A stretch of DNA of 64,000 nt, taken from NCBI GenBank assembly GCA_029706075.1, contig JAINUG010000048.1:3404501-3468500 (forward strand), in the 5' to 3' direction. The stretch is from Aldrovandia affinis. Its lineage: Eukaryota > Chordata > Actinopteri > Notacanthiformes > Halosauridae. Under the pieces are notes generated by a model. It saw nothing but the letters and a program-made list of their open reading frames with translations. It did no database searches and was not told the DNA's origin. How positions within the stretch are numbered: the first letter of the stretch is position 1; every line of letters starts with the position of its first letter. Positions 38,191 to 52,600 of the stretch are shown here, in pieces. The position numbers and the translations under genes are program-made.

Positions 38191-39556
38191 GGAGAAAGCG
38201 AGGTGAGTACGTGAGGAATAACCGAGGAACAGGAGGCTGCATGCTTTATCTTCTCTCTCTCTGTTTCTCTGTCCACACTCCATGCCCCAACCCTTCCCGA
38301 CACCTTCACCCTGATTATACAGGTAGTTATTGTTTTATCAACTTGAAGATTATGCCTCGATGTTAAAGACATAAGGTGTTGTGCTGGGCCAGAGAAGGTG
38401 TGAATGATTTATTTCTTGGGAAGAGGGTTAAATATAAATTTAAAAATATAAGGAATATTATTTCAAAAATATTCAAAAATATGACATATATTGGAAAATA
38501 TTCATTACTGGCTCTTTTTTTAGTTGTTTTCAAATTATAGCAGAATGTACTGCAAAACTGAATATATTTTTAAAAATATGTTATACAATAAACACAATCT
38601 AAATGAATTTGTGACGGTTTGACAACGAATGCTGTTTTTAACATATGCCATATATTAAAAATATGTTCCTTACATTTTATAATTTATGTTGCACAATATT
38701 TTGACAAATATTTTTTTTCATAATGGACTGGATCTGTGAACAGGGAATACTAGGATTACAGTGTACAGGACACAACCACAGTCAAAATCTCTCCAAGGGA
38801 AAGAGGGAGGGAAAGGGAAAGGGAAAGGGAAAGGGGAGGGAATGACAGCAAGTGAAGAGGAAAAAAGTCAAAGGAGACAGAGAAGAGAAACAAAGAGGAA
38901 GAGGGATCCGTCTTTAAGAATGCCTCTTTTCCCTTCATACATTTATCACATGTTCTTTACAGACGGAGAGAATTGTGATGCATAATTAGTGTTATCAAAG
39001 GTTGACATATTGGATTACGAATTATTGACCTTTATCAATATTGCTATTTATCAATATTGGTTTTGTCCGACGGGAAGCGTGAACCAGAGGCAGAGAATAT
39101 TGGCGAGCCCTAGATGTTGGACAGAGCCGTTTTCGAACACGCGTCTGACTGGGGGCATCGATTCACCCGGACCAGACAGTACATGCGCATTCATCAGTCT
39201 GCCGGTTTATACATTAATCTACTCACTTTTCTTTGCAAGATATTCAGTCGTGCGTCTGATCGTTCGCCGTTCTCTCTCAGGCTGACGGCTGCCTTGCAGG
39301 CACGCGGAGAGAGGGAGGACTTTAATGCGGGACTATGATGGCATACGAAACCCATAAGAAAGAGAACGAGAGACAGATAGAGATGAGACGGAGGAGGGGG
39401 GGAGTTCTTATTTCTTTTAGTCTCCTGAGATCTCCTCTTTTCGTGCTTTGTGATCTGTGTTCTCTGCCTCTCTTTCTCTCTCCCTCTTTCCCTCTCTCAG
39501 TGCCACTGTGTTGAGTGAGTGTATGCATGGGGGGAGAGGTGGTGGTGGGGGGGTCT

Positions 39557-39760
39557 CTACCCCTGGCACCCCCAGCTTAAGGTGGCAGTCAGCAGCAGTG
39601 GTGATAGCAGGGACGTTGTGGTGTCGGCAGCCCCCCTGTAGGCCCCTTGGGCCCCGGACTCCACATTTGACTCTGTGGCTTTTTCAGAGTACGGAGGGAT
39701 CACGTTGAACTCCTCTCCAGCTTCTATCCCCTCCTCTTCCTTCTCCTCACTCTCTTCCAC
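39557..39760 (-). CDS. gfra3: Terminal coding exon 8 of the GFRA gene (acidic stalk, GPI signal)
   Basis: 204 nt including the TAG stop at 39559-39557. The acceptor GCTCCTCAG is preceded by a long CT microsatellite. Encodes a strongly acidic segment (EESEEKEEE, then EAGEE) and ends with a hydrophobic tail, [14 protein letters not shown], followed by GCQG. This is the expected form of a GPI-attachment signal, with small residues G424-A-A-D427 as a likely attachment zone. Frame continues from exon 7 in phase 0. This exon has little sequence conservation in the family, so the call rests on frame, junction and tail. Confidence 0.85.
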   Translation of the reverse strand: MEESEEKEEEGIEAGEEFNVIPPYSEKATESNVESGAQGAYRGAADTTTSLLSPLLLTATLSWGCQG

Positions 39761-39772
39761 CTGAGGAGCAGA

Positions 39773-39834
<62 letters not shown>

Positions 39835-42402
39835 AGGGGAAAGGGTTGTGAGAACCATAGATGGAGGGGATGAAAGACAGAGAGGGGGAGAGGGAGGAAA
39901 AGAAGATTACAAGACAGCAGGGGTGGCGGGAAAATGGGAAGGATGGATAGAGGGACAGAGATGAGAGAAAGAGAGGGAAGGTGAGTGGAGATGAGGCAAG
40001 AGAGGGAATGAATAGTGTACCCGATTGTGGGAGAGTGGAGAAAGGGAGAGTTTGAGGGATTAGGATGGAGAGAGAGGGAGAGAGGGGGAGAGAGAGGGGG
40101 AGAGACAGATGGGCATGAATAAATGAATATTAATGCAGGCTGATTGATGCACTGCCTCCTGCAAACACCTTCGGCTAATCCTCACACACATACAGAGAGG
40201 GAGGGAGGACGGGATGGAGAGAGTGAGGGAGAGTGGAGGGGACAGAGAGAGAATGGAAGAGAGAAAGAGGGTGTAGGGAGGCAGGTAGGGAGAAAGACAA
40301 AGTAAAAGAGACAAAGTATGGCATACAGACATAGGGATTATGAGAGAAGGAAGGAGGGATAGAATAGGGAAAAGTTGCAGTTGAGTCTTGTTCTTTGAGG
40401 ATGCAGAAGACAGAGTGTACTGCCTGCTTTGAGCACACTGTGTACATATTGTGATGGGTGTACGACTGTGTGTGAATGTGTCCAGTGTGGGGAACAACCT
40501 GTTCTGTTGCATGGAAATGGTCTTGGTCTACAGCAGTACAGTGTTTTAGGCAACGTTTACACTGTCTGATAAAAGTGACCTAATTCCACATTTTGACTCA
40601 CATGTGGCACATATCAGATATGTATTATGAATGTGTAAACAGGGAGAAAACATGGAATCAGATATTTTCTGATCCGTTCAGATTCATATGTGGCAATAAA
40701 TCCTATAGGAATCTGATATCTGCCAATGCGACTGTCATCTAAACGCACAGATCAGAATTTCCCTGTCATTACGATTCGCACGTCATTCAAAAATGCGACA
40801 CGCTTTTGCATTTGAATGACGTTGTTGCGGACCTCTAAAGATGCTTCGGAATGCAATAGCTTAAATTATTATTTTTGTCTCGTTTGGGTCCATTGCAGAT
40901 GGCAATATGGCTGTGCCGGCATGGTTGTTGTATCCGTATCGGTAACCAAACCCTCGTGTACGCATGCGGGTTGTTCCAAGTGTAAACCGTGTAAACACAG
41001 GTATCAGATATGAGTCACTTTTAAAAGTAGATGTAAACAGGCGGTCAAAAAAAATGTGTTCACTTAACTGTAATCAGTGTAGTAATGGCCATTGAGCTTG
41101 TAGTACTCAGCACTGCAGTGGGGGTTGGGGGGAAGAGTTCACTGTAGCAATAACAGTTAAGAGCTACAGTGTTGAGTGTGGCGGTGAGTGTAGAGATTGC
41201 AGTTCTCAGTGTTATGGTGAATGTAGAGATCACAGTGTTCATTGTTGTGGTGAATGTAGAGATCACAGTGTTCATTGTTGTGGTGAATGTAGAGATCACA
41301 GTGTTCATTGTTGTGGTGAATGTAGAGATCACAGTGTTCATTGTTGTGGTGAATGTAGAGATCACAGTGTTCATTGTTGTGGTGAGTATAGAGATCAGTG
41401 TTCAGTGTGGCGGTTGAGTACTCACAGTGTTTATCTCTGGGATGATGTTGACGTTGAAGTTGTCGTGCTGGATGCGTGGGGAGGGGCGTGGTGGAGGGGG
41501 AGGAGTGCCCTCAACAGGACGGGGAGATGAACTTCCCATGGCACTGATAGCATTCTCTGAAAGGAACGTCAGCAATTCCCCATTGCTATGCAGCATCCTT
41601 CCCACAGCATGCAACAATACAACTCATCTATTGTGAGCACACACATGTTAAACTGTAGATGTGGAACTTTAAGCCAGTCAGTATGTCACATCCATACTTT
41701 TATATATTTCCAGTAGTGTATATATCACTGCTGTCAACTTTAAAGTTTGAGATATGATGCTGTTCAATATCTGGACATCTACACATTATAGTATTACTTA
41801 TGTTCATGTGTGTCCGCGTCTTGTGTCTGTGCACTATGTGTGATCATTTCAGCGAGCCTGCAGCTTGTGTGTGTTTGAGTGTCTGTGTCTGTGTGCAGTT
41901 CTCCAGCCTGTCTCCAGCAGACACTCACGCAGGCAGCCGTTGCTGTTGAACATATTCAGGATGCGCAAACAATCCTGCCACTGATTCCCACTGCCCTCGC
42001 AGTCGCACCACTGTGACACCTCCATGCTGCTGTTGCTCACGTAGTTGGGGGTCATAATGGTGCCTGAGGGGAGGTCAAGAGGTCAAAGGTTAGACATCCC
42101 TCCAGCTCTGCTTTCAGCCTCTCTAATTATCCATCCCTCATCCACCCCTTCACCCATGACCTATTCATCCTTCCAGGTGCAGATAGAGGCCCCATCCTCA
42201 TATAGAAATGAGATTTAAATGTCAATTCATAAAATGTACTGAACACTGTGAAATGTCCATGCTATTAGTCTAAGATTCATTAACTATAAAAACTTTTTCC
42301 AAATTGTTGCAATGATATTAAATGTAATGTTTAATTATTATTTTTTTCCTTGAAAAAATGAAAGGTGCTATACAAAAAAATGATGTATTATTATTATTAT
42401 AC

Positions 42403-42439
<37 letters not shown>

Positions 42440-43963
42440 TGTAATTTTACCCTGAAAATGATTGCTCAGTTACATTTACAAAACCTTTCAGTAATTGCTA
42501 GCGTTTCCATCAAACATTTTTCCAGTTAGATTCAAAAGTAGAGTAGCTAATTGAGTCTGTTTAGAGATAACAGTCTGAATGTAAATTGTTTGACCCACAC
42601 GTATCAAATTTCCAGCTCACAAGTGGCTTGGCTGATAAAGGTGTGCAGACTCCTCCTAGCGTGGACACATTGTGCGTTCAAGCTTCAAAAATGTCACATT
42701 TGGCTTGGTCTCTCCCGGAATAGTGTGGGTTAAGTCCGCAGGACCCCATGGGTTACCGCTATATTAGTGCCTACGTGCGTGACGCCAGGCACCAACAAGC
42801 TATCAGGTTTTTTTTGGTCAGTGATACAGTAGATGCACCTCTCCTCCGATCGGTGCTAGCTCTGCTAGCAGGGCCTGTATTGTGGTATACAGTGGCTCAC
42901 AGGTAAAGTGCGCAGCCTTCAGCCCGAAACGCACGGTGCCATCGCTCTCTCACCTATGAGCCCGGCGTAGGCCTTGAGACAGACGGCCCCGCTCTCTCTC
43001 TGACAGCCAGAGGGGGACAGGTAAGAGGACTGACAGTTGTGCTGGAAATCCGCCAACCTTGACCTGAGACACACACACACACACACATGCATGCAGACAC
43101 ACACAAGCATACGCATACACCCACACACAGACACACACAAATATATGCATTTAAAGATATACACAGACAGGGGAAAAATAAATATTGTTGCTGAGCAATG
43201 GTCATTTCGCATCAGTTAGCAATCGGCTAACAGCGAGCCATGTGCTCTGGCAGAGCTGAAATGGATTGTATCAGTTGCCATTACTGATACGGTCCAGTAC
43301 ATTCAGGAAATTACGGGTGAGAGAGTGAGAGAGAGAGATGCTTATATTAATATTGGATTTTAGTCAACATTAATGTTAGGATCTATATGATGAGTTGTGG
43401 AGGGCACTGGATGCAATCAATGTATGTAGATGGATGTTGGATATAACCAATCTGTGTGTCACATCCAACACAAACTCATGGAAATTGACCTCTTACCTGC
43501 CTCCCAAACTCACCCGATCCACCCAAATAAAAAGAATGTGGAAAACAATAACTGCAAGTGGACCTCAACGAGCCATGATGTCACTTCCTGTCTTACTGAC
43601 TGTCATGTGCCTTTCTCATATGAAATACATTTTATCCATAAATTAAATCCTGTTACACTGGAGCCTCAAATCCCTCTCCTCTTCTCACCCTCCCCCATTC
43701 AGCTCTCGCTCTCGCACCATAATCTCTACCTCTCTCCTCTCTGTCTCTAATAATCTCCTCTCCCTCATTCCTCTACTCACCTCTCTCTTCTCTTCTCCCT
43801 CTGCGCTAAAGACAGCTGTATTGTACCAAGTGACACTCATTTCCCTCTTAATCTGCTAAACATCCTTGTAGCATCCCCAAGAAAATATCCCTTTTCAGAC
43901 ATTTCTTTTAAAATCAACCCACACACCCGTAACCACCGTCGCCTCTTTCTCTCCCTCTCTCTC

Positions 43964-44013
<50 letters not shown>

Positions 44014-44310
44014 ACTGTCTCTCTCACTCTCATTTATTTTTCTCTTTCTGTATTTTTTTTCTTCTGTAATCTCTTTCTCCTTCTCACTAGCTTTTAAGAA
44101 TAAGTAAGCTCTTGCCCTGGACTTGAAGATTTGAATTTGAAAGTATTTTGAGTAAGGCAGAGAAATGGAGAGAGCGTTGAAGGGACAAAGGCAGAGGGAA
44201 ACAGTCAGAGAGACAGAGAAGAATAGGTTACAGAGAGGTATTCAAACAGACAGTGATGCACATATAGATGAGCAGAACTTCAGTGTGTCCGTATCATATG
44301 TCTTTGTGTC

Positions 44311-44400
<90 letters not shown>

Positions 44401-47400
44401 ACCCCCTCTTTGCACATCTGAAAAATGTCTCTTCTCTGTGTGTCAATGAAATGCATTTCCTGTATGCATATCTGAAAGGTTTCTCTGTGTTTATTTTAAA
44501 TGCATCCCCCAGTCATTGTATATGAAACATATCGTCCTGCATGTATGTATGAAATGATTCCCCCTTCCATCGGAAATGTGTGACTCAATTTCCATGTGAA
44601 ATGCACCTCACCCCCAACTCAACCTCAGTGCTCATGTTAAATGCATCCCCCTTTGTATGCATGTGAAGTGCATCCCCGCTGACCTGCACAGCTCGTCCCT
44701 CATGCAGTAGCCCTGCAGACTGAGGCAGTTGGGTTTGCCGTCCCTCTCCTGGTAGGAGCAGGAGGGCACGATGGTCTTGCGCCGGCGTTCCCCGCACAGT
44801 GTGTTGGTGCAGGGGCAGAAGAGCACGCCGAAGCTGTACTCCTCGGGCACCCGCTCCAGGAAGCGCCGCAGCGCCCTGTGGCACTTCTGCCGGTTGCAGT
44901 GGTCTGAGCCGGGAGCCCGTTTGGTGCAGGCCAGGACGTACTCTGACCGGAGTGAACCGCACTTCTCATACAGCCCACAGTCCTGCGCCGCCTTCAGGCA
45001 CTGGTTCTGACCATCCAGAGGGAGAGAGGAGGCTGTGAAGCAGGGAGAACGAAAGGAGGGAGGGGGCGGCGACAGATAGAGGGAGGTTGTAGAATGAGAT
45101 AGGGAGGAGAAAGGGTAGAGGATCACAACTTAGACACCACTATAGCTAATGTGTACATTGCTTTATGTACAAATGAGACAATGAAAAGTCAAAGGACAAC
45201 ACTGTGAGACTGAGACCAGACCAAACCAAACCATGAGGCCACAAATAAATGTCATTGACAGTCCGGCCCTGGCCGGGAGCCCCGATCGGGGGCAGCGATT
45301 GGCTTGCCGCCCCAGGGGGAAGGGGGACGGTGAGCCGGCACGAGCTCGCCGAGAAGTGCGAAGGGTGTCTCTAGAAAGTAGGTGGGCGAGTTCCGTCTCG
45401 GAGGAGGCGGATTATCGCCGGCCTCAGAGAATTAGCTTGCCCCGTAGTGACGGGCAGCGGGTCCATGGCGGAGGGCGAATCGAAAGAAATAGAGGGTATA
45501 ATTGGCTACCAAATTGGGAGAAAAACACGGGGGAAAAATCTGAAACCAAAAAATATATATATATTTATATATATCCTTGAGATCTTTGAGGGCAGAGACA
45601 AAGACAAAAGCCCACTGGTGTCAATGTATTGGAGTGCATGGGTGTAGCCAGTAATTACCAGCCACGATGGAGGCCATCCGTGACATCTCTATGTTTCTCA
45701 CCAGCTCCAGCTCCAGGTCCTCATATGGGGACATCTCGTACTCATCGTAACCTGGCAGTGACAAAGAAGGGGAGGAGTGACTCATGTAAAAGACACATCG
45801 CACAAACCCTGATCACAAGACTCGCAACATTCAGACACACATAACTATGGCTCAGAGGCTTAATGGCCTGGTAATTCTGCCATCTTTTTATTTTTTTATT
45901 GTTTTAGATTTTTCCCATTTTCTCACAATTTGGTAGCCAATTGTACCCTCTTTCTACGTTAACTATCTCTCCCTCGTACTGCGAGCTCGCCGCCTCAACC
46001 CCGGGGCAAGCAGTTACAAAGACGCTGAAACGCCTCCTCTCATATGGAACTCGCCAAGCTGAAACCCGGCTGCAGTGGGCAACCTGCATTTGGGCAAGTG
46101 CCTTTACTGGTTGCACCACCTGGGGTCCCTCTGAATTCTGCTATCTTTACCTGATTTCTACCTTTGTGGATTATTCATGTTTATGAATTAAATCTGTGCA
46201 ATCTGAGGACAAATACTGACTCACCGTTAATCCTTTACAATTCTGTGCAAACAAGGAGGATACTCACACTACACAGTGACTGAATCGTCAGTCATTAATG
46301 TCAGTGCGTAAGTGAAACAGCTTGCCAAATGTACGTTTTCCTGTCAGCATAGAGTGCCAGTTTAAAAATAAACCTTGAAATTCCTCTCTTAGCACACTTT
46401 CATAATGTGGTGCAGATGATGCGACCCGATGACACATTGCCACAGCTAGCCGCTCCTCAGACACCGCCCACTCACCCTGTGAGAACCTCACGGTCCAATA
46501 CACCCTCAGACAGAGCTCTTCCCGACGTGAGCCGCGCTGGCACTTGCAGGCCAGCAGGGGGTGGTACTGCTGAACAGAGCCCTGGGCCTCCAGGCACTCG
46601 CGACGGGCCTCGAGCCCCAGGGGGGACACCGCCTCCTCGGCCGCGCAGTACTCCAGCACCCGATAAGAGGCCTCGCACCCGAGGTCTGATATGCAGTCCT
46701 GCTCTGCCTCCAGGCAGTCAATGACGGGCAGGGAGAGAGACACTGAGGCCTGGACACTGCCTGGAGAGGAGAGGGAGAGAACAGGAAAGGGGCAGAGAGT
46801 GGAAGGAGAGAATGGGGAAAGGTATAGGGAGGGAAAAGGGGAATGGCGAAGGGGAAAGGGAAGTGAGGGGGGAAGAGGGGAAAAGGAAATTAGGGAAAAG
46901 AGTAACATCAATGGCACAGGACATGTGGGATCCAAAGAGTTAATATCACTGGGGCAGAACCTCAGGCAGACCTGTAGTGGAAAAGAAGTGACTCATTCTA
47001 TATCTCACAAGATCTCTGTAATGAATGACTGACACTATGACTAAAGAGACTGCCATACAATGCATGGCTCTCTCATTGTTTCAGGTTCAATGCTTGCATT
47101 GGATTATATTGCCACGACCATCGGTGGGATCAAAGCTGATGGACAAAGGCATAGTATTTTTCAGCAGTGCTCTTCAGTATGCTAAGCATTACAATGCGCT
47201 CCTCAAAATCTTCCAGACAAGCTAACACAGACCTGCATAAAATGCTCCCCTTATCAGATCCAACGGCATGTTAAATTGACAATGTGACTGAACAGTGGCG
47301 TGCAGCAATTACACCCATGCTGGTGTTGAACACACATTGTGCTCAAAGCCACATTCAGGCACAGCATGGTTACAATCACAGACACCCCATGTGGGCCGCA

Positions 47401-49624
47401 ACTTTTCTCTCAAACCGACAGGGAGGGAGCAGCATGCACTCTCACACACACACACACACATACACACACACACAGGCATATACATATACATATATATATA
47501 TATAGCCAGATCAGGAAGTTGTGTGAGACACATACATACATCTCAATGAAAGCGTTTACGGAAGTGCACCATCATGCGGAATGTCTCTAATATCTCAGGA
47601 GGGTGGAGAACTAATGGAGCATGGATTGACTCCACAGGAGGGCCTGTGAGTGATTGAGCGTCTACACACCCACACACACACACACTGCTTAGAGGAGTTA
47701 AATCACCCCCAATGCATCATACTCAAACCCTCTTCATGTAAAGTACACACGTTATAAGTACACACAGGATGCCCTCAAAGGATGCACCCCGATACGCATC
47801 TACCTCTGCCCAACCAGCATATTTCTGACGACCAGGAATACAAAGAGCAGGGGATGGGGCAGACTGTGGGTGTGAAATAGGGAAGGAAGTGGGTGTGACA
47901 GAAGGAGAGGAGAGGACAGGAGTGGAGGAAAAGAGGAGAAAGATGCTTTTCACAGAAAACCTCCCTCTGATTCTCCCACATGGTACCTCTGACGCCACCC
48001 CTCCACTCCCACAACCCCTCACTGCCATGTTCGGTCAGGCCAGCTGAACTCAAGACAGCTTTTTCCTCGTCTTCTTTCATTGTCCAGCTTTTGTGTTGGC
48101 TAATAAGACATCAAGCCCATCTCTGACACAGGAAGTGAAAGGAGCTTTCCAGCAGTGCTCACTAGTTTAGAACTTAGCCGTCTTCAGTGGGGCTGAGGTG
48201 ATTCTCCCCATAGGACCAAGCTGATTTACACACAGCAACCTGAATATTGTGTCCCAGTTGAATTGATGTTTTAGTAAACAAGCAATTCAGTCATGAGTTT
48301 TCTGCATAATTTAAGAACTGGCCGTTCCCCCACAGGAGTCTGTTATCTTGTGCAATATTGGGTCTTTGGTCAAAACAAAACAAGCACACTACTTTTTGGG
48401 GGAAGATTAACTCAAATTGTACCAAAATACTCTCTGTCACACCCTCTAAATCTCCACAGACACTGTGCTACATTCACCCAGATGCCTGTTATACTACACC
48501 ATTATTCAAATTAAAACTCTAACACGCCTAGTAAGCATGATTTCGTCTTGGAAATAAGTCCTCATTTATTGGCCAAGGCACATGAGTGAACATTATTTCA
48601 AGGCATGCCACGGCATATAATTGAGATTTGACTTATAATCATTCTTTTCCATTCCATGTTGCAATCAGAATAATCAACCCCATTACAGAACCCTTGGGCT
48701 GTCCTTAGAATGAAATCATCAGCGCTCTAATGTAAAATTATCATTTAACATGTATAACTAATTGGAGCTTAAAATCTATTTCAAGCTTACTGGAAAAAAA
48801 TAATTTGGTTTATAATTTGAAATTGATACCCAGGTAAAGTGTTCGGTCAGACGTTTTGAGAGCAGGCCAAATCAATGGGCCATACGAGGCTAAGATATAA
48901 ATGCTTGTTATGTTCAACCAATCATACTCCCTGAGTTTTGTATATTAAACAGTACCACCTATAAACCTAAGAAGGTAAAATACTTTATTTTGCATGTGCA
49001 CCCTACCTTTATAGGTGGTACTCTATATATGGAATATACATATTTGCTTGGTGCAGGGACTCTCACTTTATTACAGAACCACCTAGGTACACTACGCAAT
49101 TAACACACATGAATAAATTATCATATTAATCTCTTTATGAATAAAATAAAATAATGCAATAACTGAACCAATCATTTCACTTTAGGGTATAATTGCCACC
49201 ATGCCAAGTTTTCTTTATAACTGCTAAGTTTTAAATGCCTTATTGAAATGAATAGGGTCTCTGAGGGCTGTCCTGTAAAAAGCTGACATTTTTATTAATG
49301 TATTTCAGTACCATCTGATTACTAAAACACGATAATCTTATACACTCTGATAGAAAATCCAGTACCTTTTAATGGATATTTAATAATAATAATCTCAAGA
49401 ATAAAATCACTTTGGCTGTGTCACAACCTACTAAGTCAATTTGCCATTCCTAGGGGACTACTCCTAGAAAATATTTTAAAAAACAGTTTCAAATACCCTG
49501 TACATTTCCCAACACACTATTACCTGAGAACAATTTTGACAGTGCACCTGAACTGGATCTGAGAGTATACTGGATGAACTGGGTGGAAAACACTGCTTTA
49601 TTTTACCACACTGCAATTACACAA

Positions 49625-49656
<32 letters not shown>

Positions 49657-52600
49657 CAGCCAACATATACAAATTGAGGAAAAACACACTTCTCACTAAC
49701 CCTTAGCACCAGACAGAGCCCTAGGCTACAGTCGAAGCTCAATTACCATATCCCATATTCTCCAACACATTTTGTTGGTGTTAATTCATATTTTTTTCAC
49801 GCTGACCCAGGCAGCAGATTGATTTCCTGCACTATTGACAAGCGCGCTTGAACGTAACATTGATGGCTGCTTTTGTTTAAGAGATACTGTTTTAATTCAC
49901 ATTCTGATGATCAAATAGGCCAGCCAAGCAAAGAAGTCATAATAATGATAATTACAGGGGGTTCATATTGACACACTGATGAACTGCTTGGCTGTGACAT
50001 CGATAGAGATCCCATTGAGTTTGTGTTGGAAAAACATGAAAAGGGAAGAAGGCAATGAATGTTGAAAGATAGGCAGAAATAGAAAAGTAGAGAAAATGAG
50101 GAAAAAAAACTGAATATGACCAGAATAAATTTATGCCCTTAATATGTGAATTTTAATGCGGACTATTGATTTCTTAATCGCATAGGGATTTATAGAAGTC
50201 GTGAAGCAAAGCTGACGGTTCCACAGCTAGCAGGCGTGGTGAAGGTTAATGTTATGAGACCAGCCACACGCTACAACACACCGGCACACGCTCACACACA
50301 CACACACACACACACATGCATATATGAGTGCACACACACACACACACATTTCTACAGTCCTGCAGCAGAGTGTAGTAGAATTTAAGCTCATAACTACAAT
50401 CAATCCCTAAAAGCTACAGCCAGCAGACCGGACCCCTGTCCAACTCTACATCGGTCTCCGAAATCAGCCTCTCCATCTTTCTTTCCCTCTCGACCCAGCC
50501 ATGGCATCTGCTAGCTGCAGACTTGTGTTTTTCTTCAGACAAATGCTGTTCAGATACTGAACAGATTCACTGACCTCTATAGTGCATGGATCAGCTGAAA
50601 GGGAGGAACTATCCAGATGATTTAAACATCAGTGAATCTGTGCAGCATCTCAGTAATATTATAGTAATGGTGAGAGTCCCGGGCCCTGTAGCAGTATGCA
50701 GGGAATCGGCTCACCCCTTGCACTGCACCTCTCAAGCTGTCGGGGTCGGGCTGGGGGTTGGGGCTTAGTACACAATAGAGAGCCATCAGGGCAAATGCGG
50801 CACGAAAATAGGTTGGGTCTTGGGAGTAAGGTAAAATACTCACACTGGGATGTTAAATGCATTTTCTGTCTGAGCGGATTCAATCAGACATGATTAATAT
50901 AATCATTAATTTTTTTAACCACCACAGCATCTGGTTCTTGAACCCCAGAACAAGAGTGTAGATGGTGACAGACGAGCCTGGACAGAGGGCATTTTTTCTG
51001 TGGGGGGTGAGGGTGCTGGGAAACTGGGGGTTGGGGTGGGGGGGGAGGCAGAGCACAAGGTCATCTCCAGTTAAAATTTCAAAGGAAAGGAGGAAGGTAA
51101 ATGGGGGCAAGACCTTTATGTGACAAATAAATATCAAGTATGTTTAGTTAAGCTGAAGGGAAAAAGGTTGGCAGAGGGATGATGAAAGGTCAGACATATC
51201 CATAAAGCAGGTTTAGTGAATGAAATGAGCAGATAGGAGGAAAATAGACAGAAACAAAAACAGAGTGTAAGAGGGAACTTGAGCTCCCAAGGATGATGAC
51301 AGTGGATGGGCTGGCCCTTGAAATCTCGTCTCAGATGTGGCCCCTACCGAAAGTCCAAGGAAATATGTATAGGTGTTTACCAAGGTATCAGTAGACATCC
51401 CCCAGAAAATAGACATGCATGCAGTTTTATGCAGGGGAACAACGGTTAAGGTATTGCAATATAGGCCTTAGTGTGGTGGGTACTAAACATCTAATGAAAC
51501 ATTACACTTTTTATAGACATCACTCTTACATACTTTACCTGAATTGCTCTGGTAAGAGCCTGACTGTGTAAATGGCTTACAGAAAATGTATCTGTTGTAA
51601 AATGTAAGTAATGTACTGTAAGTGGCCTAGGATAAGTGCATCTGGTGAGTTAATGAATAATGTAAGGTCAAGTAATGTACTGTAATCACTGCGATCGTTT
51701 AACCCAGGCTCACTGCAAACACTGACGTCCACCCCTTTCAAAGAAAGAACGTAGCCGGACTTTTGACTCTTGTACTTTGTCTCTGTTTTCATTCAAATTC
51801 AGTATGTTATTATTTGTAAGCTGAGTAAAACTATACAGTACCAGTCAATAGTTTGACTACACCTGCTGGAAACTAGGTTTATTTCGTAATTGACAATGTA
51901 TGTAAATACTTGAAAAGGACAAAAAACACATGTAACAATAAACATAAGGAACATCAAAGCAATGTTAAAAAAAAAAAAATAGCCACCCTTTGCCCGAATA
52001 ACAGTCTCACAAACACGGGGCATTTGGTTAACAAGTTTCAGCAGGAAATCACCTGACATGTCTTCCCAGCTGCCCTGCAGCAATTCCCAGAGACACTTGT
52101 AGGTTGCTTTGCTTTGACTCTTCTGTCCAGTTTGTCCCATACAAGTTCTATGGGATTGAGGTCTGGACACTGGGCAGACCAGGTCATTACATTCCTTCAC
52201 ATTCCTTCTTCACTAGATAATTCTTGTACAATTTCAAGGTGTGTTTCATTATCTTGCTGAAGAACGAAGGAGCGCCCGATTAGCCGTAATCCAGATGGAA
52301 GGTGTACTCAAACTTTTGACTGGTACTGTATATTGGATTGTTTTTGGTGATATTATGTTTATGTTTCCTATATTTGACACATATATATACTTTGGCAAAT
52401 CAAATGTATGTTTGTCCAACCAATTGTAAACTAGAATTTTCAATATAAAGTCAATTGCAATCTAAAACCTGAAGTGAACCAAGAACATAGGTGATGATAT
52501 CTTGCTGGAGTCAAGGGTAGAATCTATCACCATGCACATAAAGGGTATTCATAAATGAATTTCACAATACCATGAGGTAGTCTCCAGAGGACAGTGCCCC

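Noticed and set aside
41060-41417. Open frames with an 11-residue repeat ([11 protein letters not shown] and its minus-strand counterpart)
   Set aside because: They are the translation of a 33-bp intronic minisatellite, which stays open because the period is a multiple of three.
44700-45038. Long arginine/proline-rich open frames overlapping exon 4 in other frames and on the plus strand
   Set aside because: Shadows of the GC-rich receptor exon 4; none has the conserved cysteine pattern.
46407-46724. 105-codon plus-strand open frame over exon 2
   Set aside because: Antisense shadow of receptor exon 2.
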